From Scandinavium sp036271055 (GTDB taxonomy: Bacteria > Pseudomonadota > Gammaproteobacteria > Enterobacterales > Enterobacteriaceae): 64,000 nucleotides of DNA. Position numbers and translations under genes: made by a program. This document shows positions 26,217 through 35,445 of the stretch, in pieces. The notes beneath the pieces were generated by a model that had not been told where the DNA came from, did not search any database, and worked only from the letters and a program-made list of their open reading frames with translations. Each line of letters opens with the position of its first letter. Position 1 is the first letter of the stretch. The stretch is taken from NCBI RefSeq assembly GCF_036271055.1, contig NZ_DATBBJ010000070.1:62001-126000 (forward strand), written 5' to 3'.

Positions 26217-28964
26217 TCACCCCAGAATCAGTCGCGCTTCTCGTGCGACGTTATCCATTTCATCCAACAACTCAAGCAGCTCAGGCTCCAGATCTTCCGG
26301 GGCAATGCCGTTGCGCAGCTGGCCTTCTATCAAATGGCACAAGTTTTTCAACCGAGGCACACCGCTGTAGCCGCAACTGCCGTGGAGTTTATGGATGACA
26401 TCCACCAGATCTTCCGGTTTTTCGCCCACCAACTGTTCTTCCACTTTGTTACGTATTTCCGGCAGGAACGCCACCAACATTTGCAGCATGTCGCGCGCCA
26501 GACTCTGTTTATTCGCCGCCTGACGTAGCGCTAACTGCCAATCGAGCGTGGTATTGAGATTGACAGGTGGGTGCGGCTCGGCGACTTCAGGCTGCAATAG
26601 GCTTAAGCCTGGCTTGTAACGCAGCAGTAAATTATGCAGTTTGCTCTCTTCGATAGGTTTCGCCAGATAGTCATTCATCCCGGCACTGAGCAGTTTTTCT
26701 TTTTGTCCGGCCATGGCGTGTGCGGTGACCGCAATGACTGGCGTTTGCTGCTGGTGTGGCAACTGGCGAATCAGTTCGCAGGCGCGAATACCGTCCATTT
26801 CTGGCATCTGAATGTCCATCAGGATCAAGTCGAACTGCATCTGTTTCGCGCGGTTAATCGCTTCCTGACCGCTGTCGCACAATTCTACGTTTTGCACCTG
26901 GTCTTCCAGTAATGCGCCAATCAGTTTGAGGTTCGCTGGATTATCATCTACCGCCATCACTGACATGCCTAAGCGTGTTCCGCTGGTGTTCAGCGTCACG
27001 GGCGTTTGATCGCTCTGGCAGCATTCTGCTAATGCAGGCAGCAAACGGGTTGAGGTCAATGGTTTCAGCAAGCAAGCCGCAGCCCCGTCCCGTTTGAGTT
27101 GCTCGGCATCGACCTGCGCGTGGCATGGCAGCGCCAGAACCAGGAAATCGGTCATTGAGCGGGCGCGTTCAAGTTTGTCGGCATGCATGCTTAATTCACG
27201 CATTGAAACCGGCACGGCGACCAGCAGAATATCGTAGCGATCTTCTGGCAGGGCCGAGAGGGTCGGGCTGTAAACCACCTCCAGCGGCGTGGTCGCCAGC
27301 ATATCCAGCGTGCATTGCGCGGCTGCGGAATTGGCCTCGACATAGGCGAGACGTTTGCCTGCCAGACAAGCCGTGGTCAGGCTTTCGGACACCACGTTTG
27401 GATTGAGGTCGAGACTGATATGGAACCAGAAGGTTGAACCGCGATTCGGCTGGCTGTGGAAGGAAATATCCCCGCCCATTTCTTTGACCAGTTTCTGGGT
27501 GATAACCAGACCTAGCCCCGTGCCGCCATGGCGTCGTGAAATACTGGCATCAGCCTGGCGGAACGCCTGGAACAGACGCGACTGATCACGCTCGGGAATG
27601 CCGATGCCGGTATCACGGATCTGCACTTCAATCTGCGCTTTGTTATTGCTCAACGCACGCTTTTCAACCAGCACATCAATATTGCCGCTTTCGGTAAATT
27701 TAATCGCGTTGCCGACAAGATTGGTGATCACCTGCTGAAGGCGCAGCGGATCGCCAATCACGTTATCCGGCACATCATTTTTGATGTTCAGTGTCAGCTC
27801 CAGCCCTTTATCGTGGGCTGAATGGGCGAGCAGCGTGACCACTTCATCGAGAGAATTACGCAGCGGGAACGGAATACTTTCCAGAATCAGTTTGCCCGCT
27901 TCCAGTTTGGAGAAGTCGAGCACATCATTAATGATCGCCAGCAGGTTGTTCGCCGAACGTTCAATGGTGCTGAGGTGATCGCGCTGAGTCGGATTAAGGT
28001 CGGATTTGAGCGTCAGGCGCGTAAAGCCAATCACCCCGTTGAGCGGCGTGCGCAGCTCATGCGACATATTGGCAAGGAATTCAGATTTGATACGCGCCGC
28101 TTCCTGGGCGCGCTTTTTCGCTAAATCTAACTCGACGTTCTGGATTTCCATCTGTTCGAGGGTTTCGCGCAGATCCGATGTCGCCTGGTCAACGTTGTGT
28201 TGCATCTCTTCGTGATAAGCCGCCAGTGACATCGCCATCGAGTTGATGCCGTTTTTCAGCATATCCAGCTCGCCAAGCATAAATCCTTCCACGCGACTGT
28301 CGAGTTGACCCCGGCGAATTCGGTCGACCGTATTCACCATATTGCGAATTGGCCCGGTCACGTCGCGCATCAGTCGCCAGCCGAAAATCAACGCAATGCC
28401 AATACAAAACAGCATCATCACGCTGGAGATAAAGATCTCTTTGTATTGTTGCAGCCGCACGGATCGCAAATCCAGCTCCAGCGCCACATAGCCAAGCATA
28501 TTGACCGGAGTTTTGGCATCTGCGTCGGGCGATTCATCCGGCGAATAGCTTTCCGAAAGGATGGGCGTGCGCAGGATCATCAGATCGCCCGTGCGGGTGA
28601 CAGTCAACCTGCGGGGCAATGGTGTGCCTTGCGGCAGCTGTAACTCGCTGGGATCGAGTCGATAATTGGACGTGACGAACAGTCGGTTGTGTTCATCATA
28701 CACCGAGATCCCTCGCACGATGTCAGAATGACGGCGATGCAGGACGCTTATCAGCTGTCCGATGGGCTCACGGTTTTGCAAGTTCATGCCATATTCACTG
28801 GAGACCGCGAGTGGCTCAATGATGCTGGCTCCGGCGTCTTCCAGCTGACGCTGCAGATCGTGGTAGCGGTGAACGACAAAGAAGATACTGAGCAGCAAAC
28901 CGATAAGAACGGTTGGGGCCAGGATCAGGATCATCATGCGCGCGCGCAGGCTGTAGTTGGTCAT
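26217..28964 (-). CDS. barA: Hybrid sensor histidine kinase BarA
   Basis: Inner-membrane tripartite sensor that phosphorylates the response regulator UvrY, switching on csrB/csrC. 915 residues (E. coli 918). Order: membrane helix about 10-30, periplasmic sensor, second helix about 178-198, HAMP, HisKA with the phospho-histidine in LANMSHELRTPLNGVIGF, HATPase (DTGIGIPERD, GGTGLGLVI), a degenerate receiver segment, a receiver with phospho-aspartate in LILMDIQMPEMDG, and a C-terminal HPt with IHKLHGSCGYSGV. Acetate and formate are known stimuli. Only 57 bp separate it from divergent rlmD. Confidence 0.96.
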   Translation of the reverse strand: MTNYSLRARMMILILAPTVLIGLLLSIFFVVHRYHDLQRQLEDAGASIIEPLAVSSEYGMNLQNREPIGQLISVLHRRHSDIVRGISVYDEHNRLFVTSNYRLDPSELQLPQGTPLPRRLTVTRTGDLMILRTPILSESYSPDESPDADAKTPVNMLGYVALELDLRSVRLQQYKEIFISSVMMLFCIGIALIFGWRLMRDVTGPIRNMVNTVDRIRRGQLDSRVEGFMLGELDMLKNGINSMAMSLAAYHEEMQHNVDQATSDLRETLEQMEIQNVELDLAKKRAQEAARIKSEFLANMSHELRTPLNGVIGFTRLTLKSDLNPTQRDHLSTIERSANNLLAIINDVLDFSKLEAGKLILESIPFPLRNSLDEVVTLLAHSAHDKGLELTLNIKNDVPDNVIGDPLRLQQVITNLVGNAIKFTESGNIDVLVEKRALSNNKAQIEVQIRDTGIGIPERDQSRLFQAFRQADASISRRHGGTGLGLVITQKLVKEMGGDISFHSQPNRGSTFWFHISLDLNPNVVSESLTTACLAGKRLAYVEANSAAAQCTLDMLATTPLEVVYSPTLSALPEDRYDILLVAVPVSMRELSMHADKLERARSMTDFLVLALPCHAQVDAEQLKRDGAAACLLKPLTSTRLLPALAECCQSDQTPVTLNTSGTRLGMSVMAVDDNPANLKLIGALLEDQVQNVELCDSGQEAINRAKQMQFDLILMDIQMPEMDGIRACELIRQLPHQQQTPVIAVTAHAMAGQKEKLLSAGMNDYLAKPIEESKLHNLLLRYKPGLSLLQPEVAEPHPPVNLNTTLDWQLALRQAANKQSLARDMLQMLVAFLPEIRNKVEEQLVGEKPEDLVDVIHKLHGSCGYSGVPRLKNLCHLIEGQLRNGIAPEDLEPELLELLDEMDNVAREARLILG

Positions 28965-29021
28965 GGAGTTCCGTTATGGGAGAATCAGGGTTAACACACT
29001 ACGTTTGAGAAAAATCTCTGA

Positions 29022-30320
29022 ATGGCGCAATTCTACTCTGCAAAACGCCGCGTGACGACGCGCGAGATCATAACCGTGACGGTAAGCGACCTTGACCTTT
29101 TCGGTCAGGGGGTTGCGCGCCATAACGGGAAAACGCTGTTTATCAACGGGTTGCTTCCCGATGAACGTGCTGAAATTAAGATTACAGAAGATAAAAAACA
29201 GTATGCGCGTGGGCAGGTAAAACGTCGACTTAACGACAGCGCTGAACGTGAAAAGCCCCGCTGCCCGCATTTTGGCGTGTGTGGCGGCTGTCAGCAGCAA
29301 CATGCCAGCGTGCCCCTCCAGCAACGTAGTAAGCAAGCCGCGCTGGCGCGTCTGATGAAGCGTGAGGTTGACGACATTCTTGCTGCGTCACCGTGGGGCT
29401 ATCGCCGCCGCGCACGCTTGAGTTTGAATTATCAGCCGAAAACCCAATACTTGCAGATGGGTTTTCGCAAGTCGGGTTCGAATGACATCGTCGAAGTGAC
29501 GCAATGCCCTGTTTTGGTGCCCACTCTTGAAGCATTACTGCCTGCGTTGCGCGAATGCCTCAGCGGGCTGACGGGTGTTCGTCATCTTGGACATGTGGAA
29601 CTGGTACAGGCTGACAACGGCCCACTGATGGTGCTGCGTCATACCGCGCCACTTTCTGCGGCAGATAAAGCAAAACTGGAACAGTTCTCGCATTTACATC
29701 AGCTTGCGCTGTGGCTGGCACCGCAAAGTGATAGCGTTGAACAGGTGAGCGGCGAATTGCCCTGGTACAGTTCAGACGGGCTACGCTTAACGTTCAGCCC
29801 GCGAGACTTTATTCAGGTCAACGACGGCGTAAATCAGCAAATGGTCGCAACCGCACTGGCGTGGCTGGATATTCAGCCCGAAGACCGCGTGCTGGATCTG
29901 TTTTGCGGGATGGGCAACTTCACGTTGCCGCTGGCGAAACGTGCGGCCAACGTGGTTGGCGTGGAAGGCGTGCCCGCATTGGTCGAAAAAGGCCAACAGA
30001 ACGCGGAACATAATGGTTTGCACAATGTGACATTCTTTCACGAGAACCTTGAAGATGATGTCACTCTGCAGGCCTGGGCGAAAAACGGCTTTGACAAAAT
30101 TTTACTCGATCCTGCGCGTGCAGGCGCACCAGGCGTGATGCAGCATGTTGTAAAATTAGCGCCCAAGCGCGTGGTGTATGTATCCTGTAATCCCGCGACG
30201 CTCGCGCGAGACAGTGAAGTGCTTTTGGCGGCGGGCTATCAAATTCAGCGTCTGGCAATGCTGGACATGTTCCCGCACACTGGGCACCTGGAGTCGATGG
30301 TGCTGTTTGAGCACCAATAA
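29022..30320 (+). CDS. rlmD: 23S rRNA m5U1939 methyltransferase RlmD
   Basis: Methylates U1939 of 23S rRNA. 432 residues (E. coli 433). TRAM domain at 10-70, iron-sulfur cysteine cluster CPHFGVCGGCQQQH, SAM-binding VLDLFCGMGNFTLPLA, and the nucleophilic cysteine in VYVSCNPATLARD. Followed 51 bp later by relA on the same strand. Confidence 0.96.
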   Translation: MAQFYSAKRRVTTREIITVTVSDLDLFGQGVARHNGKTLFINGLLPDERAEIKITEDKKQYARGQVKRRLNDSAEREKPRCPHFGVCGGCQQQHASVPLQQRSKQAALARLMKREVDDILAASPWGYRRRARLSLNYQPKTQYLQMGFRKSGSNDIVEVTQCPVLVPTLEALLPALRECLSGLTGVRHLGHVELVQADNGPLMVLRHTAPLSAADKAKLEQFSHLHQLALWLAPQSDSVEQVSGELPWYSSDGLRLTFSPRDFIQVNDGVNQQMVATALAWLDIQPEDRVLDLFCGMGNFTLPLAKRAANVVGVEGVPALVEKGQQNAEHNGLHNVTFFHENLEDDVTLQAWAKNGFDKILLDPARAGAPGVMQHVVKLAPKRVVYVSCNPATLARDSEVLLAAGYQIQRLAMLDMFPHTGHLESMVLFEHQ

Positions 30321-30371
30321 TGAATCAAGGCTTGTCGAATCCGACAGGCCCAGTCCCTAAAGGAGAGGACA

Positions 30372-32603
30372 ATGGTTGCGGTACGCAGTGCACATATTAA
30401 TAAAGCTGGGGAGTTTGATCCGGTTAAATGGATAGCAAGCCTGGGAATTTCCAGCCAGCAGTCGTGTGAACGCTTAGCCGAGACATGGACCTATTGTCGC
30501 GAACAAACTCTCGATCATCCTGATGCTGACGCACTGTTGTGGCGCGGTGTCGAGATGGTTGAAATCCTCTCTATGCTCAACATGGACATCGATTCACTGC
30601 GGGCGGCACTGCTGTTCCCGTTGGTGGTCGGCGAAGTCGTCAGTGAAGAAACGCTCGAAGCTGCCGTGGGCAAATCCATCGTGACGCTTATCCACGGCGT
30701 GCGCGATATGGCTGCGATTCGTCAGCTGAAAGCCGCTCATAACGATTCCGTCTCTTCCGAACAGGTCGATAACGTTCGCCGCATGCTGCTGGCGATGGTC
30801 GATGATTTCCGTTGCGTGGTCATCAAACTCGCCGAACGAATAGCTCACTTGCGTGAAGTGAAGGACGCGCCGGAAGATGAACGCGTCCTGGCGGCAAAAG
30901 AATGTACCAACATTTATGCGCCGCTCGCGAACCGCCTCGGTATCGGTCAACTGAAATGGGAGCTGGAAGATTACTGCTTCCGCTACCTGCATCCTGACGA
31001 ATACAAGCGCATCGCCAAGCTGCTACACGAGCGCCGTATCGATCGCGAGCACTACATCGACGAATTTGTCGGGACGTTGCGCGCCTCCATCAAAGAAGAG
31101 GGCGTGCGGGCGGAAGTGTACGGCCGACCAAAGCACATCTACAGTATCTGGCGCAAAATGCAGAAGAAGCATCTGCAATTTGATGAGCTGTTTGACGTGC
31201 GTGCGGTGCGTATTGTCGCTGAACGTTTGCAGGACTGCTACGCCGCACTGGGCATCGTGCATACCCATTTTCGTCACTTGCCGGATGAGTTCGACGACTA
31301 CGTCGCCAACCCAAAACCGAACGGCTATCAGTCAATCCACACCGTGGTGTTAGGTCCGGGTGGAAAGACGGTTGAAATCCAGATCCGTACGCGTCAGATG
31401 CATGAAGAATCAGAGCTTGGCGTGGCGGCGCACTGGAAATACAAAGAGGGCGCGGCGTCCAGCGGCGCTCGCGGTCACGAAGACCGCATAGCCTGGCTGC
31501 GTAAGCTGATTGCGTGGCAGGAAGAGATGGCCGATTCGGGCGAAATGCTCGACGAAGTGCGCAGTCAGGTGTTCGACGACCGCGTCTATGTGTTTACCCC
31601 GAAAGGCGATGTAGTAGACTTGCCGACCGGTTCAACGCCGCTTGATTTTGCCTATCATATCCACAGTGATGTGGGGCATCGCTGCATCGGCGCCAAAATC
31701 GGTGGGCGCATTGTCCCCTTCACCTATCAGTTGCAGATGGGCGATCAGATTGAAATCATCACCCAGAAACAGCCGAACCCAAGCCGCGACTGGCTAAATC
31801 CGAACCTGGGATACGTTAACACCAGCCGCGCGCGCGCGAAGATCCACGCCTGGTTCCGCAAACAGGATCGCGACAAAAATATTCTCGCCGGGCGTCAGAT
31901 CTTGGACGATGAACTGGAACGCCTGGGGATAAGCCTGAAGGAAGCCGAGAAGCATCTGCTGCCGCGCTACAACTTCAATGAGATTGATGAACTGCTGGCC
32001 GCGATTGGCGGCGGTGATATTCGCCTCAACCAGATGGTGAACTTCCTTCAATCGCAGTTCAACAAGCCGAGTGCTGCCGAACAGGACGCTGCGGCGCTCA
32101 AGCAGTTGCAGCAGAAAACCTACAACCCGCAGAGCCGTAAGAAAGATGATGGTCGCGTGGTGGTGGAAGGGGTCGGCAATCTGATGCATCACATTGCACG
32201 CTGTTGCCAGCCCATTCCGGGCGATGAAATTGTCGGCTTTATCACTCAAGGGCGTGGGATTTCTGTGCACCGTGCGGATTGTGATCAGCTGGTTGAACTG
32301 CAATCCCATGCGCCAGAGCGTATTGTTGATGCTGTCTGGGGCGAAAGTTACTCAGCCGGTTATTCGTTGGTGGTGCGCGTGCAGGCCAATGACCGCAGCG
32401 GTTTGTTGCGCGATATCACCACCATCCTTGCCAACGAGAAGGTCAACGTGCTGGGCGTGGCGAGCCGCAGCGATACCAAGCAGCAGCTCGCGACCATCGA
32501 TATGACCATCGAAATCTACAACCTGCAGGTGCTGGGCCGGGTGCTCGGCAAACTGAACCAGGTGCCGGATGTGATTGACGCCCGACGTCTGCACGGCGGG
32601 TAA
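30372..32603 (+). CDS. relA: GTP pyrophosphokinase RelA ((p)ppGpp synthase I)
   Basis: Ribosome-associated enzyme that makes (p)ppGpp when uncharged tRNA enters the A site. 743 residues (E. coli 744). N-terminal pseudo-hydrolase domain lacks the HD pair (LLFPLVVGEVVSEE), as in RelA rather than SpoT; synthetase domain with RPKHIYSIWRKMQKK and YQSIHTVVLGPGGK; TGS domain near 405-465; zinc-finger/RIS region with ARCCQPIPGDEIVG; ACT/RRM domain at the end. In E. coli mazEF follows; here mazG follows directly. SD AGGAGAGG. Confidence 0.97.
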   Translation: MVAVRSAHINKAGEFDPVKWIASLGISSQQSCERLAETWTYCREQTLDHPDADALLWRGVEMVEILSMLNMDIDSLRAALLFPLVVGEVVSEETLEAAVGKSIVTLIHGVRDMAAIRQLKAAHNDSVSSEQVDNVRRMLLAMVDDFRCVVIKLAERIAHLREVKDAPEDERVLAAKECTNIYAPLANRLGIGQLKWELEDYCFRYLHPDEYKRIAKLLHERRIDREHYIDEFVGTLRASIKEEGVRAEVYGRPKHIYSIWRKMQKKHLQFDELFDVRAVRIVAERLQDCYAALGIVHTHFRHLPDEFDDYVANPKPNGYQSIHTVVLGPGGKTVEIQIRTRQMHEESELGVAAHWKYKEGAASSGARGHEDRIAWLRKLIAWQEEMADSGEMLDEVRSQVFDDRVYVFTPKGDVVDLPTGSTPLDFAYHIHSDVGHRCIGAKIGGRIVPFTYQLQMGDQIEIITQKQPNPSRDWLNPNLGYVNTSRARAKIHAWFRKQDRDKNILAGRQILDDELERLGISLKEAEKHLLPRYNFNEIDELLAAIGGGDIRLNQMVNFLQSQFNKPSAAEQDAAALKQLQQKTYNPQSRKKDDGRVVVEGVGNLMHHIARCCQPIPGDEIVGFITQGRGISVHRADCDQLVELQSHAPERIVDAVWGESYSAGYSLVVRVQANDRSGLLRDITTILANEKVNVLGVASRSDTKQQLATIDMTIEIYNLQVLGRVLGKLNQVPDVIDARRLHGG

Positions 32604-32665
32604 CGCTGCTTTTCTGCTATCTTCCCCGGCGGCGCGTTGCTTGTCGGGGCTACGATCTCACGTAG

Positions 32666-32697
32666 GTCGGGTAAGCGTCAGCGCCACCCGACATTTT
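32666..32697. repeat. REP-like palindrome between relA and mazG
   Basis: GTCGGGT (32666-32672) and ACCCGAC (32686-32692) flank a GC-rich loop and are followed by five Ts (32694-32698 region). With the TAGG edge at 32663 it looks like a REP unit. It could end part of relA transcription. It occupies the place where mazEF lies in E. coli K-12. Confidence 0.65.
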
Positions 32698-32710
32698 TCA
32701 GGACACTATC

Positions 32711-33502
32711 ATGAATCAAATCGACCGCCTGCTCGGCATTATGCAACGTCTGCGCGACCCGCAAAGCGGCTGTCCGTGGGACAAAGAGCAGACCTTCGCC
32801 ACCATCGCGCCGTACACCCTCGAAGAAACCTACGAAGTGCTGGATGCCATCAACCGTGAAGATTTTGACGATCTGCGCGGTGAGCTTGGCGATTTGCTGT
32901 TCCAGGTGGTGTTTTATGCACAAATGGCGCAGGAAGAAGGGCGCTTTGACTTTAACGACATTTGCGCGGCTATCAGCGACAAATTAGAGCGTCGTCATCC
33001 ACATATTTTCGGTGACGCGAATGCGGCCAATAGCCGTGAAGTGCTGGAGCGTTGGGAACAAATTAAAACCGCCGAACGCGCCGAAAAAGCTCAACATTCC
33101 GCTGTTGACGATATCCCCCACAGCCTGCCTGCGCTGATGCGTTCACATAAAATCCAGAAACGTGTATCGACTGTCGGTTTCGACTGGACTTCACTCGGCC
33201 CGGTGCTCGACAAAGTCTATGAAGAAATCGACGAAGTGATGCACGAAGCCAAGCAGGCGGTGGTCGACGAAGCAAAGCTGGAAGAGGAAATGGGCGACTT
33301 GCTGTTTGCGACGGTCAACTTATCCCGCCATTTAGGGGTGAAAGCCGAAACCGCACTGCAAAAAGCGAACCTGAAATTCGAGCGTCGTTTCCGTGAAGTG
33401 GAGCGAATTGTTGCCGAGCGAGGCCTTGAAATGACGGGAATCGACCTGGAAACCATGGAAGGCGTATGGCAAGAGGTAAAACGACAGGAATATGATCTCT
33501 AA
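32711..33502 (+). CDS. mazG: Nucleoside triphosphate pyrophosphohydrolase MazG
   Basis: Hydrolyses NTPs and dNTPs to monophosphate and pyrophosphate; in E. coli it lowers ppGpp-linked effects of starvation. 263 residues, as E. coli. Two tandem MazG domains: the first with SGCPWDKEQTFATIAPYTLEE and the EELGDLLFQ helix, the second with EEIDEVMHEA and EEEMGDLLFATVNLSRHLG. Only the C-terminal domain is catalytic in E. coli. No toxin-antitoxin partners are present upstream. Confidence 0.95.
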   Translation: MNQIDRLLGIMQRLRDPQSGCPWDKEQTFATIAPYTLEETYEVLDAINREDFDDLRGELGDLLFQVVFYAQMAQEEGRFDFNDICAAISDKLERRHPHIFGDANAANSREVLERWEQIKTAERAEKAQHSAVDDIPHSLPALMRSHKIQKRVSTVGFDWTSLGPVLDKVYEEIDEVMHEAKQAVVDEAKLEEEMGDLLFATVNLSRHLGVKAETALQKANLKFERRFREVERIVAERGLEMTGIDLETMEGVWQEVKRQEYDL

Positions 33503-33553
33503 CGTTTTTTTGCGATAAAACACGATTTGTGTGATTTTTAAAATGACAAGCGA

Positions 33554-33567
33554 TTGATTTGCGTCAA
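33554..33567. promoter_or_regulatory. FNR-box-like sequence upstream of pyrG
   Basis: TTGATTTGCGTCAA matches TTGAT-N4-ATCAA at all but one base. It lies about 120 bp upstream of the likely pyrG promoter start, too far for simple class I or II activation, so it may be chance or act on another promoter. Confidence 0.3.
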
Positions 33568-33644
33568 AAACATTTACCCAAAAGGAGCTATTTTCTCACT
33601 CCTTATGTGTGTCTGAGCCTGGAATGGAGACGGAGAATGAATAT

Positions 33645-33673
33645 TTGTGGCGCTCGCCGTGTTCCGGTATACT
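33645..33673 (+). promoter_or_regulatory. Candidate promoter of pyrG
   Basis: TTGTGG (33645-33650), a 17-bp spacer and TATACT (33668-33673) lie about 50 bp before the pyrG ATG. Spacing is ideal and the -10 is close to consensus. Confidence 0.5.
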
Positions 33674-33725
33674 ACTTTCCCGTCCTGGTTATTCCATCAT
33701 TCCAACCTAACTTCTCAGGTTCAGC

Positions 33726-35363
33726 ATGACAACGAACTATATTTTTGTGACCGGCGGGGTCGTATCCTCTCTGGGTAAAGGCATTGCAGCCGCTTCCCTC
33801 GCAGCCATTCTCGAAGCCCGTGGCCTCAATGTGACCATGATGAAACTGGATCCGTATATCAACGTCGATCCGGGCACCATGAGTCCTATTCAGCACGGTG
33901 AAGTGTTCGTTACTGAAGACGGCGCTGAAACTGACCTGGACCTGGGTCACTACGAGCGTTTCATTCGCACCAAAATGACTCGCCGTAACAACTTCACCAC
34001 GGGTCGTATCTACTCTGACGTACTGCGTAAAGAGCGCCGTGGCGACTATCTTGGCGCGACCGTTCAGGTTATCCCGCACATCACCAATGCTATCAAAGAG
34101 CGCGTACTTGCTGGTGGCGAAGGTCACGACGTCGTGCTGGTCGAAATCGGCGGTACTGTCGGCGATATCGAATCCCTGCCGTTCCTCGAAGCGATTCGCC
34201 AGTTGGCTGTGGATATCGGCCGCGAACACGCGCTGTTTATGCACCTGACGCTGGTGCCTTATCTGGCTGCTGCGGGTGAAGTCAAAACCAAACCGACTCA
34301 GCACTCCGTGAAAGAATTGCTCTCCATCGGGATCCAGCCAGATATCCTGATTTGCCGCTCCGATCGTGCCGTTCCGGCCAATGAACGTGCCAAAATTGCA
34401 TTGTTCTGTAACGTTCCAGAAAAAGCTGTTATCTCGATGAAAGACGTCGATTCCATTTATAAAATCCCGGGCCTGTTGAAATCACAGGGCCTGGACGATT
34501 ATATTTGTAAACGATTCAGCTTGAACTGTCCGGAAGCTAATCTGTCAGAATGGGAACAGGTTATCTACGAAGAAGCTAACCCGGCAGGCGAAGTGACTAT
34601 CGGTATGATCGGCAAGTACATTGAACTGCCAGATGCCTATAAGTCAGTTATCGAAGCGCTGAAACACGGTGGGTTGAAGAACCGCGTGACCGTCAACATC
34701 AAGCTGATTGATTCACAAGATGTTGAAACGCGTGGTGTTGAAATCCTGAAAGATCTTGATGCTATTCTGATCCCTGGCGGCTTCGGCTACCGTGGTGTTG
34801 AAGGTAAGATTGCCACCGCACGCTTTGCGCGTGAAAACAATATTCCTTATCTGGGCATTTGCCTGGGTATGCAGGTTGCGTTGATCGAGTTCGCTCGTAA
34901 CGTAGTCGGGATGGAAAACGCCAACTCAACGGAATTTGTGCCAGACTGTAAGTACCCGGTTGTGGCTCTGATTACCGAATGGCGTGACGAAGACGGCAAT
35001 GTCGAAGTGCGTACTGAGAAAAGCGATCTCGGCGGCACTATGCGTCTGGGGGCTCAGGCCTGCCAGCTTAGCGACGACAGCCTGGTTCGCAAGATGTACG
35101 GCGAAGAGACTATCACCGAGCGTCACCGTCACCGCTATGAAGTCAACAATATGCTGTTGAAACAGATTGAAGCTGCGGGTCTGCGTGTTGCAGGCCGTTC
35201 CGGGGATGATCAGTTGGTCGAGATCATCGAGGTGCCGAATCATCCATGGTTCGTTGCCTGTCAGTTCCATCCGGAATTTACTTCTACGCCGCGTGATGGG
35301 CATCCGCTGTTTGCAGGCTTTGTGAAAGCCGCCAGCGATTACCAGAAACGTCAGGCGAAGTAA
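33726..35363 (+). CDS. pyrG: CTP synthase
   Basis: Makes CTP from UTP, ATP and glutamine. 545 residues, identical length to E. coli PyrG. N-terminal amidoligase domain (1-266) with TGGVVSSLGKGIAAASL nucleotide loop; C-terminal class I glutamine amidotransferase with nucleophile in LGICLGMQVALIEF and the His-Glu pair in CQFHPEFTS. Followed by eno after a hairpin, as in E. coli. Confidence 0.97.
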   Translation: MTTNYIFVTGGVVSSLGKGIAAASLAAILEARGLNVTMMKLDPYINVDPGTMSPIQHGEVFVTEDGAETDLDLGHYERFIRTKMTRRNNFTTGRIYSDVLRKERRGDYLGATVQVIPHITNAIKERVLAGGEGHDVVLVEIGGTVGDIESLPFLEAIRQLAVDIGREHALFMHLTLVPYLAAAGEVKTKPTQHSVKELLSIGIQPDILICRSDRAVPANERAKIALFCNVPEKAVISMKDVDSIYKIPGLLKSQGLDDYICKRFSLNCPEANLSEWEQVIYEEANPAGEVTIGMIGKYIELPDAYKSVIEALKHGGLKNRVTVNIKLIDSQDVETRGVEILKDLDAILIPGGFGYRGVEGKIATARFARENNIPYLGICLGMQVALIEFARNVVGMENANSTEFVPDCKYPVVALITEWRDEDGNVEVRTEKSDLGGTMRLGAQACQLSDDSLVRKMYGEETITERHRHRYEVNNMLLKQIEAAGLRVAGRSGDDQLVEIIEVPNHPWFVACQFHPEFTSTPRDGHPLFAGFVKAASDYQKRQAK

Positions 35364-35380
35364 AAAAGTTAGAACGGCAG

Positions 35381-35397
35381 CGCCCCTGGTTGGGGCG
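35381..35397 (+). repeat. Hairpin between pyrG and eno
   Basis: CGCCCC (35381-35386), loop TGGTT, GGGGCG (35392-35397), then TTGTTTGTC. The T-tract is interrupted, so it is probably a partial terminator or processing site within pyrG-eno. Confidence 0.55.
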
Positions 35398-35445
35398 TTG
35401 TTTGTCTGGAGTTTTAGTTAACGTTGTGACTTGAGGAAAACCTAT

